NCBI GenBank assembly: GCA_029204225.1
Contig: CM055097.1
Location: 59,522,883 to 59,586,882, forward strand
DNA from: Diphasiastrum complanatum
Taxonomy: Eukaryota; Streptophyta; Lycopodiopsida; Lycopodiales; Lycopodiaceae
Reading direction: 5' to 3'
Length of the DNA stretch: 64,000 nucleotides
Shown here piece after piece: positions 15,001 to 26,511 of this stretch (position 1 is the stretch's first letter; the number at the start of each line of letters is the position of its first letter). Below the pieces are notes generated by a model. The model made no database searches. It had not been told where the DNA came from and worked only from the letters and a program-made list of their open reading frames with translations. The position numbers were made by a program, and so were the translations under genes.

Positions 15001-15398
15001 ATAGCCGAGATCTACCATACATATTTTGCATATATCTTATTTACAAAGTAGATGTAGAAGTCTTCCGAGATTTTGGATAATTTTGAATGAACTGGATGCG
15101 GGGGTTTTTTTTTTTTGTACCACTGAGAAACCTCATGGATTATAAGCGCCTATATGTATCTGGTGCTAGTGATGCTTGAAGTCTTTGTGCAGTTCTTTAG
15201 TATTTGGGTTGTAACATGATCATTTGACACAGAAAAAACACATTGAAATTCTTTACATGAATTTTATTGTACTTATTATTTTGAGAAGGCTGAATTCTAT
15301 GAAACAGATGGGAGAGTATTGGGGACACAGACGGATCTGAGTATGCACCTATTCATGTGCCAAAAGGCGGATTTCCAATAGCTGTGAGACGAAGGTAA
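1..15398 (+). CDS. Cytochrome P450, CYP85 clan (CYP707A/CYP90-like), 3' eight exons, 5' end outside window
   Basis: Membrane-bound haem monooxygenase of the clan that modifies terpenoids, sterols and plant hormones; the substrate cannot be told. Exons read by me: 1-132, 320-469, 651-902, 8527-8619, 9112-9190, 9371-9477, 9722-9840, 15308-15398. All junctions are GT-AG and keep frame, giving about 341 codons to the TAA at 15396-15398. The N-terminal anchor and roughly 130 residues lie upstream. Visible landmarks: [12 protein letters not shown] in exon 2; the I-helix [12 protein letters not shown] in exon 3, with the catalytic Thr kept but the usual second Thr replaced by Ala; the K-helix KETLR in exon 5; an F-x3-RF variant of the PERF region in exon 6; and haem-binding [10 protein letters not shown] in exon 7, with His where many P450s have Arg, as is common in this clan. 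The last exon ends [10 protein letters not shown]. Introns 3 (7.6 kb) and 7 (5.5 kb) are hugely expanded, the latter by gypsy insertions. No stop or frameshift is seen, so the gene may be active. Family assignment is by eye; CYP707A, CYP90, CYP720 and CYP728 cannot be separated with certainty. Confidence 0.92.
3385..3522. repeat. ATTCGCG-rich palindromic stretch in intron 3
   Basis: Overlapping self-complementary words such as GAATCGCGATTC and GATTCGCGAATC occur on both sides of an A/T-rich spacer. The stretch is flanked by similar TTTGGCCCA words at about 3361 and 3524. It may be the remains of a small foldback element. No target duplication was identified. Confidence 0.35.
4577..4709. repeat. 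18-bp minisatellite, about 7-8 degenerate copies, in intron 3
   Basis: Successive units follow the pattern CGAGgATGGCCGAAtAAT with substitutions. They start at about 4577, 4595, 4613, 4630, 4649, 4668 and 4687, with unit length drifting between 17 and 20 bases. It does not encode a sensible repeat protein and sits inside the P450 intron. Confidence 0.6.
10925..12307 (+). pseudogene. Ty3/gypsy pol remnant (RT end, RNase H, integrase), + strand
   Basis: Reading across stops and frameshifts gives the end of the reverse transcriptase and RNase H ([43 protein letters not shown], then [11 protein letters not shown] and [13 protein letters not shown]). Integrase pieces follow: [16 protein letters not shown] at about 11950 and [18 protein letters not shown] at about 12210. 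These motifs are standard for the chromovirus-type gypsy polyprotein. There are many in-frame stops, and the 3' part breaks off just after the word for GRDWDLQ, where a second element starts on the opposite strand. It sits in the P450 intron in the sense orientation. Gag, protease and LTRs of this copy were not found. Confidence 0.88.
12305..12834 (-). mobile_element. Probable 3' LTR of the - strand gypsy element
   Basis: Read on the - strand, a purine run (AAGGGGGGAAG) follows the chromodomain ORF and is succeeded by TGTCATGGCCC, a plausible LTR start. A TATATATA promoter word lies in the middle (12532-12541). The far end near 12305 coincides with the abrupt loss of the + strand gypsy frame. 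The second LTR copy needed to fix the ends is not in the window, so the borders are approximate. Confidence 0.5.
12911..14190 (-). pseudogene. Ty3/gypsy chromovirus integrase with C-terminal chromodomain, - strand
   Basis: From high to low coordinate: a zinc-binding region (about 14090-14000, [10 protein letters not shown]), a second half at 13980-13900 with CDQC, the core start SMDFVVGL, then [12 protein letters not shown]. After that come [15 protein letters not shown], the GPF-like module ([13 protein letters not shown]) and finally [10 protein letters not shown], a chromodomain-type tail. Chromodomains target new copies to particular chromatin in this lineage. At least three stops break the frame, and everything upstream of the integrase (gag, protease, RT) is missing, so this is a 5'-truncated dead copy. 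It lies in the P450 intron, antisense to the gene and immediately downstream of a break in the + strand gypsy remnant. Confidence 0.88.
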
Positions 15399-18300
15399 CA
15401 CCAATTCAGAGTATAAATATTTCTGAATTTGGTATGTAGCTTTGTCCAGAGTCCTTATGTTCAAAGCACTTTCATCCAGAGAATTATTTTCTAAGGTCGC
15501 CAGGTGGGTACTGAAAATTGTAGAGTCTTATTCTCCAGCTAGCTTGGCTTGGACAATTGTATTGATTATAACTGTCAGTTATTTGGAGACGCACCTGGGA
15601 TGCCACTGGTAGAATCTAGAAAGATTTCGGTCTGATAATGCACCAAAAGTTTCATGCTGGACTGTTTATATTTTTTACTAGATTTTAAATTGATTGTAAG
15701 AACTTTAGATTCAATCCCCTTCAAAATTTATTTCACTCAGAACGTGCTCTAGTGGATCTACTTGTACTCGCGTTCTATGAGTCTTACGAATAATCTACAG
15801 GAACGATCATGCCTGTCCACAAGTTAATGAACCCTTTTGAAATCCTATTTTGATAGTTTAAAATTTGCTTTTTATTGACCAACAAATCTGCAATTTTTAC
15901 AACCATGTAATCTGGACTTGGAAACATTTTTTTCAGCCATGTGGTATGCTTTTATATAAGTTTGGTATGCCAAGAATAGGGTAGCCTTTTGGGGCTAGGC
16001 TACGTCAAGAAGTAGATGACAGAAGATGCTTTTTAGAAACATTGAGAAAAAAATGGTAAGTTGACCAGCTAGGTTTAGTGAAGAGCACACAGGATGAAAC
16101 AAAAATTATTTAATGTATAAGAAAAGAGCCAACAATTGAACCATAAAGATCAACATAAAGTTTGAAGTTCACTACAACCGTCAACCTTGAACCTTACAAA
16201 GAACGGTATAATCGTTTGAGAAATTCTTGAAAGTAGTTTGGTATAGGAAGTAGTCAAAATTCAGGGAAAAACATTGAAAATAGTATAGCTGAACTGTAAT
16301 GAATCTGGAAATTTTAAGAAGTTTCAACTGGTATACATACAAGGATATAAAGGAAAAAGGCTAAAAATTAGACGAAGCTTAAGCTGGTATTTCATACAAG
16401 CATATAAGGGAGAAAATTGATGATAATTTTAGTTTTCAAGCAAGGTCCGGATCCAAATTCCTGCAAAATGTATAGTTATGGTGGGAGCTATTGCATAAAC
16501 TCCAACTAGGACACCCACTGCATAAACTCCCCGAGAGCTTAAATTGAGCTGATTCTTTGTTGCAACAAACCACCCTCCAGTCACACTCTATGGAGCAATC
16601 ACATCTCGGGCAGGGTCATTTGACCCGTGAGTAAGTTGACAGGGAGAACATTTAGCTCTTTAGAATATGGAAAAAAGATGGCCTCCTTGTTGGTGATGCA
16701 TCTCAGTCACAGTGTAATTTATTATCTGGGTCCTTTCTTGATTTGGTAATGTTTCAGCTCAAATGTTACACGAGTGGAGGGTGGAGATTGTGCTTGGGGA
16801 CTCTCATTATCCACTGTAATATTCAGCCCTGTTGTTCCTTGCAATCCCATTGGTTGTAACTTTCAGCCCTGAAGATACAAAGCCACATGGAATCTGAAAG
16901 TATGGAGACCTCTTGGATAATATCTTTTGACCTCTCTCTGAGTGTAGTTTTTGAACAAGATTTTCTGGACACATATTAAGCTTGATAATGTGCACTTCTT
17001 GGCATGTTATGGAAAATGCCTCGTCCTCTCATCGTACTGCTTCCCTGGCTCGAGAAGAGGACTTGTCAATAATGTTCATTCTATGCCTCTAAATGCACAT
17101 TATTTAGTACTTTATGTTTGTCCCCACTGGCCACCTTCTTGGTCCCTGTTTCCATTTCACTGTGGCAGACTGGTAAACAGATGATAGGAAATGTCTTTGC
17201 TTCACTAGTTTTTCACCATCAGGCCATTGAGATGATGATTGTATATGGTCTATTTTGTTGTGGCATATGCTGCAAGACTTCCTTTGAGATGTAGAATTGA
17301 GCACTTGGTTCTCTTATACCATGGACGTTGCGCACTAACTTGTTTTTATCCACAGAAAAAGCAGATCGATGACAGATGGAAAGGGGTGATAGAAAAGACT
17401 TCTACTTTTGAAACGGACCAGATTTGCTTCAGCATAGTTGATCTGAAGTAGTTGGGCACTTGGCCGAAAAACTCAATGCTCTCAAGTAGCTACCTCATCT
17501 TATCAGCAAATGTGCCTTAAGGTGGCCTTTTGGCCTTTTGGCACCAACAAGCACATCTTGCTTTTGTGCTGTAATTAGTGGTCTCTTAGAACCCACTTGA
17601 TGACTTAAGCCTTCTTTTTGTCTAGGCAATCAATCCTTCAGAAAAAAATTTCTTGCTTGTCAAGGAGTGGCCGTTGGAAAAATTGGAGCAAGTTTTGGCC
17701 ATGAGAAAGATGAACTTTCACTTGTGCAACTTAAGACATCACATCTATCTCAGATTATGTATGGGTCTTCTTTTCCATAAAAGTTCCATGACTGTCTTTC
17801 GGACATTATGTTGTCTTTGAAAATGTAGATATTACCCTTCTTATAAAAGCTCTTTTAAAGTCTAATGATTATGAATCTCCTTGTCTTTTGAAATTTGATG
17901 TTGTTATGAAGTCTAATGAAATTGCATGGTTTGTTTTTTACTTCCTTGTCAATGACCAATTGTTTTAATTGCATTCTCAAAGTCACAATAGCTGGTACGT
18001 TTCCAAAAATTAACGTCATGCTAGAAGATTGAAAGATTTCAACTAATATCTAATGTTGTTATTTATGGAAAAGCATGACAATTTCATTTGAAATTTATTG
18101 TTGACACAATGCAACACAAGAAATGGGTGTAGGGAGGAATTGGGAGGGAGGGAATAAGATCATGCTACATGCTACAAAGTGATATACGTATTATATGGAT
18201 TAATCCTCTACCCACAACTTCTTTCTCTTTAGCTTATCTACTATATGTGAGAGTTTTCTTGATATTTTTTTCTTGCATGCGTTTGGACACATACATATTG

Positions 18301-19158
18301 AACACATCCAAAAAGCATTTTGCATGCAGGCACTTTACAATACCTTACGCCCATAGTTTGCTAGTGCTTATATAGGTCATTGTATTTTTGTGCATCCAAT
18401 TGTAGAGATGAAAAACATAATTGTGTTTTATTCAAATAAAGTTCCAACAATTTGGGGACTTTAATCAAATATATTGATAACAATGGTGCCATTTATTGAG
18501 ATTCAAAGATAATTACCTAGAAAACAAGACCTTGTTGTTTGAAGTTTTAGTGCAGAAAACTTTGTTAGCTGTGAGTTCTATACAAGCATATTGGATTTGA
18601 GGAAAATGATCTCTTCTAGAAGCTTCAACATTTAAGAGGTAGGGTGTTCTAGATGTTGCCTATTTGAGGAGGGTAGCTTTCTTGAAACTACTATTGCATT
18701 CAGATCGAAAGAAAGGTAGTTATTCATATTATCAATAACATTGACATGGCGAAGAAATTCTCACCTTCTAGTGTTCATTGGGCAAAGTTACACTTATGTT
18801 TGTGTAGCTTTTGAGGACATAGTTCATGTATCTTACCACCACAACATGCTCCATTTTTCTTTTTAAGCTTGATTTGGCTTCAAGAGAACATATATTAACG
18901 TATCCACAAAACTTAATATCTTAACTATCCTAGTCCAGTGTTGTTTTTGTGACGATGTCCAATAAGTTCTAGCTACTAGCATGACTTATATGTGACGAAT
19001 AATTAGTACCAAATTCTTATTTGCTTGACCAATGAGAGTAAGTAATTTCTATATGATAGATAGCTCAATTACGGTTCATAGTAAGCCCAAGATGTTTGTA
19101 TTTGATTAAAATAGGAGAGGTGGTTGGAAGTGGGTTTTGACATTCTACGAGTAAATTT
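15399..19158. other. Downstream of P450, no gene recognised
   Basis: This contains the presumed 3' UTR and about 3.7 kb of AT-rich sequence. Short frames such as 17239-17451 have a pyrimidine-rich stretch ending in CAG before part of them, but match nothing I know. No transposon motifs were read with confidence. Confidence 0.6.
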
Positions 19159-20256
19159 TTTGCGAGTTTCTTCTACCCATGATCCAACAAAATGGTAGCA
19201 CATGGTGTGCTACTCTTTTTAAGAATAAGAATTGTTGTTTGATGCATATTTAAAAATTGGACTATCCATCAAATTCTAAATAGGTCCATCACAAAATACT
19301 TTGTTACTCTATAAATATAGGTTTACTTTTATTTTAAAAAAATTGTTCTTGAAATTGTAAAAGTTAGCATGCCAGTGTGCTAACCTCCAAATTTTTTATT
19401 TCAAAAAAAAAAAAGTTTTTTTTAAAGAACTTTTTGAAAAAATCAATCTCTTTTTGGAGCTGATTCAGCTAGCATGCCGATGTGCTAGCCGAGTAAATTA
19501 TAAAATAGAAAAGCTATTTTGACATATTTGAGGAACAAATTTTGAGTAAAAACATCATTTCAGAATATTTATTTCAACCTCCAAACATAATAAGCCGATG
19601 TGCTAAGTAAAATAACTAAAAAAAAAAAAATCGATAGCATTTAAAGATATCGCGCCGACGTGCTATATGAAATTAGAAAAACCATTTGCAGCCTCCAAAG
19701 GTAGCACGCTGGCGTGCCAAGCATCTCGTCAAGAAAAAAAAATTCGACGAGACGCTTGGCACGCTGGTGTGCCACCTTTGGAGGCTACTAATGTGCTAGC
19801 CGAGTAAATTGTAATAAAGAAAAATTATTTTGACACATTTGAGAACCAAATTTTGAGTAAAAACATTATTTCATAATATTTATTTCAACCTCCAAAACAT
19901 AGTAAGCCGACGTGCTAAGTAAAACAACTAAAACACAAAATCTGCAGCCTTTAAAGATAGCATGCCAACGTGCTATATGAAATGAGAAGAAAAGTTTGTA
20001 GCCTCCAAAGGTAGCACGCTAGCATGCCAAGCGTCTCGTCGGGGGAACAAAAAAAATCTAAAGAGACGCTTGGCACGTCAGCGTGCTACCTTTGGAGGCT
20101 GCAAATAAAAAATTTCATTTAAAATTTTTTTACTTTGTGGATTTTTAATTATGTACCAAACCATATTCTTAATAATAAACATTGTAGTAGCATAAAAAAG
20201 GTGGCACACCATGTGCTATCTTTTTGTTGAATGATGGCAAGAAAGAAACTCGCAAA
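19159..20256. mobile_element. Foldback/MITE-like element with 13 palindromic 17-18-bp motifs
   Basis: The two ends are inverted copies of each other. TTTGCGAGTTTCTT at 19159 pairs with the complement of sequence ending at 20256, and the similarity runs about 100 bp inward. Inside are two direct repeats (19470-19786 and 19789-20102). Each ends in a long hairpin whose arms begin GCCTCCAAAGGTAGCACG (arms 19690-19730 with 19746-19786, and 20000-20040 with 20063-20101). A near-palindrome of the type TAGCAYGCCGRYGTGCTA recurs at 19196, 19365, 19470, 19590, 19651, 19702, 19757, 19789 (half), 19903, 19958, 20012, 20071 and 20202. There is no coding capacity. No convincing target duplication was found, so the superfamily is open. 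Confidence 0.72.
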
Positions 20257-21591
20257 TGCCAAGGCTCGTTGGAAGTTCGCTTTTTTTTTTTGTCTCTTTC
20301 ATAATGCAATATCAAACACTATTCTAAAGCCAACTCTTTTTTGGCCACTTTGCAAACAAATTGTAAGAAACTAGGCATTGAGCCCTTGGCTTTAGTTACA
20401 AAAACTTCTTGGTTTTCGCTTAGAGTAAATTTTCTTTGGCCTTTTTGCTCATATTTTAGCTATTTTTAGTTGTACCATAACCAGATTACAAATCTTTGGC
20501 ACATTCATGATATGAATTTCATTTGAGTCATCCTTTAAATTTACATCATGCTATGAAACATGGATGGTGTGGAGAGCACATCCAAATCCTTGCTAGTCTT
20601 CACTATAATGTTTTGGTCCATGAACTTATGAGTAAAACCCCACTCAAAAGTTCTAGAGACAATAGATGACGATTATATTTAGATGTGCTTCAAGCTAAAG
20701 ACATCCTTAGTAAGGTGATGTCCATTTTTAGCATTTGACATATTGTGAATTGAGCACATATGTAACTAAACATATCAAGATAGTTCCTTGTGGAACCAAT
20801 TTAAAGAGCTTAGAATATTGAACTCGTATCCAAAAGATTTCATTAGATGAGATGGAGCACTAACTTGGAGCTATTTTTTGTGCCACATGTCAATATCATA
20901 TTGGTGTAAAAGACAACTCTTGCCCATGTTAATACATGTGACTAACGGGTGTCAACGGTTTGGGCATGGCCATGATGGTGAAGGTGACTCCACCAATACG
21001 ATGTATAGAGGCAGATCTCCATGGAATGGAGGATGGTTCATTTAGGTGCTTCTGGTTGGACACTAGCTACTCTAGCCTCAAGATGTAGGTATGTGAACGT
21101 TGATGGTGGATTATGGTGGTATGAAGTGTCATGATTGCTAAGCATATTTGGTTCAATGTCTATACTCTAGTGCACAGTAGGGATGGTTGGCATTGTCTCC
21201 ATGGATGGAGAGTGTTCATAACTAGTTAAGTCTTAAGCTTACTTTGGTTGGTTTCGACAATGGAGATTCTAATAGCTAGTATCAGAGCCATCGATGTTAG
21301 TGAACAAGGTACAATTGTTCTATCTTTTTTTTTTGGCTTTGTTGTACTTTACAAGTTACTATTTTTGAATTCCATGGTTGAAATACTATGAAAGGGTTTT
21401 CTTTTTGTTTGGTTGAATTTGGATTTAATTTGGCTAAAAAATGACCCTCTAATGCATGCTAACGGATTGAAATTGTGTGCTTGTTTGCTTTTATGATAGC
21501 AAATTTTCTGCTACATGATTTGCAAAAGTCAATTAAATTTTTTGCATAGACTTTTTTTTAAAAGGCATATTTTTGTGGCTAAAAGAAGAAA
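20257..21591. other. No gene recognised; possible primer site at 21275
   Basis: AT-rich non-coding sequence. At about 21275-21288 the word AGTATCAGAGCC resembles the initiator-Met primer-binding word TGGTATCAGAGCC. The preceding few hundred bases could therefore be the end of an old + strand LTR, but no partner LTR or coding remnant follows, so I only flag it. Confidence 0.35.
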
Positions 21592-21686
21592 CTAAAATTT
21601 CCTCACCCCTTCCATATGGACCAAAATGGGGGGGGGGGGGGGGGGGGGGTAGGGGCATTCATACTTCCTCCCTCGTGAATTAGCAT

Positions 21687-21855
<169 letters not shown>

Positions 21856-21857
21856 CC

Positions 21858-22440
21858 CTAGGTCTGTTATCTCAAAATGCTTCGAGACCTTGCTCTTCAC
21901 TTCGACAATTACCTCTTCGCTTTTGCATAGTATCAGTGTGTCTTCCACTGTACACAACAACAATGATGATTTTCCCATCCATGATTCTTACATAAACATT
22001 GGAATCGGCTATTAGTGGCTCAAATCCCAAGGATCTCAGGGCATGATCTTTTTTCTTGTACCATTGTCGTGTGGATTGCTTCAGACCATAGATACTTTTG
22101 TGCATTTGACATGCATAGATAGGAAGTGAGTCGGAGATATAACATCTGGCTTCTCCTAGGTCTGTTATCTCGGAATGCTTCGAGATCTTGCTCTTCACTT
22201 CTGCAATTACCTCTTCGCTTCTGCATAGTATAAGTGTGTCTTCCATGTACACAACAACAATGATGATTTTCCCATCCGTGATTCTTACATAAACATTGGA
22301 ATCGGCTATCAGTGGCTCAAATCCCAAGGATCTCAGGCATGATCTTTCTTCTTGTACCATTGTCATGTGGACTGCTTCAGACCATAGATACTTTTGTGCA
22401 TTCGGCATGCATAGATAGGAAGTGAGTCGGAGATATAACC
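21858..22440. repeat. 298-bp tandem duplication in the copia RT
   Basis: CTAGGTCTGTTATCTC begins both units, at 21858 and 22156. The units stay about 95% alike through the words for SKHSEITDLG, SLGFEPLIADSNVYVRI and the YMED box. The duplication makes the RT palm appear twice and must postdate loss of function. One unit carries a small deletion near the YMED box. Confidence 0.9.
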
Positions 22441-22900
22441 TGGAGGTTGATCCATGTAGACTTCTTCATCTAGCTCACCATGTAGAAATGTTGTCTTCTC
22501 ATTGATGATGTGAATCTTGAGGTCGTATGCAACTGCATATGCAAAAATTTGTGTAATGATGCATGTTTCACCACTAGAGAGAAGGTCTCAGTGTAGTCGA
22601 TGTCGTACTTCTGAGAGAATTCCTTCGCTACAAGTCTGGCCTTGTATCTCGAAACATCTCCATTCGGGCAATACTTGAGCTTGTAAACCCATTTGCATTG
22701 CACTGTCTTTCACTTGTCTGGCACTGGTTGCAGTGTCCATACCTCATTTTTCTTCATGGATTCGATTTTTTCATTCGTGGCTTGGATCCATTTGTCCTTG
22801 TCTGGACTGTCAATGGCTTCTTTGAATGTTTGTGATTCGTCACTGAATCCACAGAACTCTTCGAATGTTGAAGCCGAGCTGTCAATCTTGCTGGCACTCT

Positions 22901-23970
22901 TCACTCTCTTGTCGATCTCTTGGGGGATTCTTCAAGTACTGCAATGCTCTTGCCTTTGTCTTTTCGGCTAGGTCCGAAACCATCTCGATTGATAAGTGTT
23001 CTAGCTACAAGCAAGCGTGCGGTCCTTTCTTCATCTGATTCGTTGCTCAGTTGATGTGGAGTTTGAACATCTTCGTCTGAATGTTCGAGTTTCGCTCCCT
23101 CTGTCATGGTTGGCAGGTCATAGTACTGCTTTCCTAGGACTTCATAGTAGCTGGCAGAATCATTATCGGTCATTGTTCTAGTCTCATCGAACTTGACGTC
23201 TCTGACAGTCTTCACTAGATTTGTTTCTGGCATGTAGATCCTATAGTATGACAAATGATTGTCATACCCGACGAGGTATCCTAATTCGACTTTCTCATCA
23301 AGCTTCCTTCGAAGCTTATCATGAATATGTGCATAAGCCGCATAGCCAAAAATACGAACGTGTGTCAATTTGGGCTTTCTACCCCACCATAGTTCGTGTG
23401 GTGTTGTGAGGAACACATGATTTGCCTATTCTATTCTGAATGTAGGCAGTTGTAGCTACTGCTTCAGCCCATAGCACTCTTGGTGCTTTCAAATAGGCCA
23501 TCATGCACCTTACGGCTTCCATGAGTGTCATGTTCTTTCTCTCAGCAACACCATTGTGTTGTGGTGTATAGGATGCAGTCCTTCTGTGAAGGATTCCTCG
23601 ATAATTTCAAAAGTCAGTGAAGCGGTTCAAGAGTGTTCTCCACCACGATCGGTCCTGATCTGCTTCATCTTGCTTCATGTGCATCTTTATACCCAGTTCA
23701 TGTATTCTGTAAATTTGTCGAGTGCTTCCAATTTGTTGTGAATGAAGTAGACTCCTGCGAACTTGTTGTAATCGTCAATGAAGGTGATGTAGTACTTTGA
23801 GCCTCCTACTGAGATCACATCGAAAGGTCCACAGATGTCTGAATGTACCAACTCCAAAATCTTTGTTGTTCTGTAGGAGTCTCTGGTGAATGCAGTTCGA
23901 GACATCTTCTCTTTCATGCACGCATCACAGTTTGTCGCACGCATCACAGGTTGTCGAATTGGTTGCATTC
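22901..23970 (-). pseudogene. Ty1/copia integrase and integrase-RT linker remnant
   Basis: The frame from 23968 reads a zinc-binding CDAC, then ELVHSDICGPF and ITFIDDYNKFAGVYF, the copia integrase core. After a broken stretch (23690-23420) it resumes with TTPHELWWGRKPKLTHVRIF, YLVGYDNHLSYYRIYMP and an acidic linker to the RT. This order (integrase before RT) defines copia. There are several frameshifts. Confidence 0.88.
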
Positions 23971-24371
23971 ATGATGCTTACCCCTATGATAGCTCCTTGC
24001 TTGATACAATGCCATTAAGTTCATGTGGCATAGTCTCCTATGCCATAGAACATATGCCAAATCATGGGCTTGGTGTGCTTGATCTATCGGCAGGCGTACC
24101 TTCAAATGACCAGGTTGCCCTTTCTTCTACCTTGCGTGATCAGCGTACTGGTGCTGGCATCAACAATGTTGCATGTTTCATTTGAAAACATCACATGCAT
24201 CCCATCATCTGTTGTTCTTGCTACTGAGAGCAAGTCTTGCTACAGTGTGGGTACAAATAGAATATCTTCTAGTCGTTTGTCTCTATCGTTTGTGTTGAGC
24301 CACAACAAACCAATACCAATGTGATGTCTTGATCTATCTCCAAGAACTATGTATCTTGATGGATCAACACT

Positions 24372-25475
24372 TCAAAAGTGAGACATTATTCGTCTCAATG
24401 TAACAAAATGAGAGGTTGCTCTTGAATCAAGGATCACCTCATGTGTGTCAGATGTCGAGGCTACACACATGTTTGTACAGAGATAGGTTGTCGAATTTCT
24501 GTTGTTCAATCCTTCTTCACCCATCTTCGAGCTTTCTGGCTCTTTGACGTAGGATGAACTGTTATTGTTCTCCCGTTTGCCTTGAGGTTGTTCATTCCTC
24601 CAATTCTGGTAGTAGTCCATGGCTGCATGACCTTTCTTGTGGCAATGGATAAACTCGATCTTCGGATTTAGCCAACACAAATTGATAGTATGTCCTTCCC
24701 GTTTTCATCTCACGCAAGTTTTCTTGTCGCCATTCTGCTGCCTCAACTTTTTTTTGTTCTTCCATCTGCCTTTGCTGGCTCCCTTTGTTTGCTGGTCTTG
24801 GTCATGTTTTCGATCTGACTCTCTCTTAGCCTAAGGCTTGAACTACTTCTTTGGCTTCTCCTTGTTGCTATAGAGAGCTTGGTCGGAGGCATCCTTGTGA
24901 TCAAGGTGTCCTCCTCGAATATCGATCACTACCTTTTTGAGTGTCATTGCTAAATCCTTTGCTAGCAATGTTCGGTTGTTTGGAAAGATTTTGGTAAAGC
25001 TCATAACAGGTAAGTGCGCTGTTTCTCCGCTAATACTACATTCTCTATTCCGGCATTGTGTAATGAAAGGAACATATCCTTCGTCTTTTTGATAAAGGAG
25101 GTGAGGTCTCTGCCATCCCATCGCAAGTTTGTCAGTTGATCTTCAAGAAACATGATCTGACTGCATGATTTTTTTTTTGAAATCTAGTAAGCAATGTATC
25201 CCACATCTTCTTGCATTAGAGAGTGTCACGAGTTCAAGCGTTTGGCTATCTCCAATGGATGATGACAACATGGCTACTGCCTTGTCGTTCTTTTCTCTCC
25301 ATTCTCGTAGCTCTTTGCCGGTGGTTGTAGGCATCTCTTTGGTGCCATCTAACCAGGGCCATAGCCCTTCTCCCTTTAGTATGAGAGCGGTCTTCACCTT
25401 CCATGCTAGGAAGTTAGACCCAATTGAGTCGAGGATTGTGCAGATCTTCAACTGCATGTTGCTTATGGATGCCAT
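24372..25475 (-). pseudogene. Ty1/copia gag and protease remnant
   Basis: The start at 25475 (MASISNMQLKIC) opens the gag. NFLAWKVKTALILKGEGLW is the conserved copia gag N-terminal pattern. Later segments include a corrupted zinc knuckle (HCHKKGHAAMDYY, Cys lost) and the protease word LDSRATSHF, in which the active-site Asp-Ser-Gly has become Asp-Ser-Arg. A frame break near 25130 and others make this inactive. It is followed on the same strand by integrase and RT. Confidence 0.87.
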
Positions 25476-25580
25476 TGTTGTGAACTATTCTTCAGTCTGT
25501 TTTCTAGTTTCTTGTTGTGAATAGCAGTCTCCTGGCTCTGATAGCTCTTAAGCTATATCAGCTCTTGGATATGAGCTTGT

Positions 25581-25593
25581 GGCTCTGATACCA
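25581..25593 (-). promoter_or_regulatory. Primer-binding site, initiator tRNA-Met, of the copia element
   Basis: The complement reads TGGTATCAGAGCC, identical to the usual plant copia primer site. It lies about 105 bases before the gag start. The LTR would end immediately beside it at about 25595. A second partial copy of the word lies at 25635-25651, which may be a local duplication. Confidence 0.85.
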
Positions 25594-25594
25594 C

Positions 25595-26511
25595 TGATGA
25601 GAAAGATTTCAAAAAATGATGTGAACTGCACTCGCTCTGATACCACTTATCAAGAGTTGAAATCTAGAACATCAAACGCTCTGAATCCACTGTTGAGAAT
25701 CACTCGGATGGAAATTAGATTCTGTTTGTTGGTCTACTACCTGCTATCACAAATCTAGAATCCTCTAGAGCATGAACAAGCATCGCTGACCTACTTTAGA
25801 ATTTGTTTATACATCCAACAAGACAAAACTAGTATGCGGAATGAATAGTAAACAATTGATTACAAATAGATAACATTCTAACATCAAAGCATTCAATAAC
25901 ATTCAGGATAATAAAATCATCTACGTAACATCTACTGTATCATCAGTGAGTTTCTTGAGTGCTGTGTGACAAGTCCACCCATTGCATCGGCATGAGAGGC
26001 ACTATCTCTCTCATGAAAATATGGTAGTCTCGCTTACTAGCAGACTTCTTGGACATCTATATGATGTTCAACCGATCCTCTCGCTTTCAATTTGTTTATA
26101 TAGGAAGGAGGATAAAGGTTTAAGCTAAAATGAGATTACAAAAATGGCTGATTAGGCACATCGTAACGGTATCCAGGTGGTCTGTGGAGGAGTGACGTCC
26201 TCCTTGTACTTTCCCAATCTCCTTTGTACTTTGGAAATCCGTCGCCTTTCGATCTTTGTGTATTCTTCATCTTTCATGTCTTTATCTGCTTTCGTCCTCA
26301 CCATTGAGCTTTTTAGGGTCCACAAACATTTCTCATTCGTGTTCATGTATCCTTCAATCAATGAACATTTGACTATCGTCTTCAGGTATTCAGTCCTCGA
26401 AGCTTTGGTCTTTACATCCGGGCATCTCCTTGGTGTTTCTGTGTTTCTGCAGACTTGAGCTCTAAAGCTAGTAAAGCCTTGTGGCCCAAAATATTTTGTT
26501 TCTTCAAGAAT
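25595..26511 (-). mobile_element. Probable 5' LTR of the - strand copia element
   Basis: The primer site fixes the inner end near 25595. A TATATAAAC promoter word on the - strand (about 26091-26100) sits where an LTR promoter is expected, with about 400 bases of possible U3 beyond it. The outer end is not determined; I place it where the 1.5-kb tandem repeat begins. No 3' LTR partner was seen below 21592. Confidence 0.5.

Larger units (their letters stand above)
9841..15307 (+). other. P450 intron 7, 5.5 kb, expanded by two gypsy remnants
   Basis: The donor GTATAT directly follows the haem-binding exon and the acceptor is ...GAAACAG just before 15308. Between 9880 and 10130 there are degenerate repeats of words like AAGGGAATGCCATG and CATGGAAACTTTG about 135 bp apart. 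From 10925 to 14190 lie the two gypsy remnants listed separately. The stretch 14200-15300 shows nothing recognisable. Confidence 0.8.
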
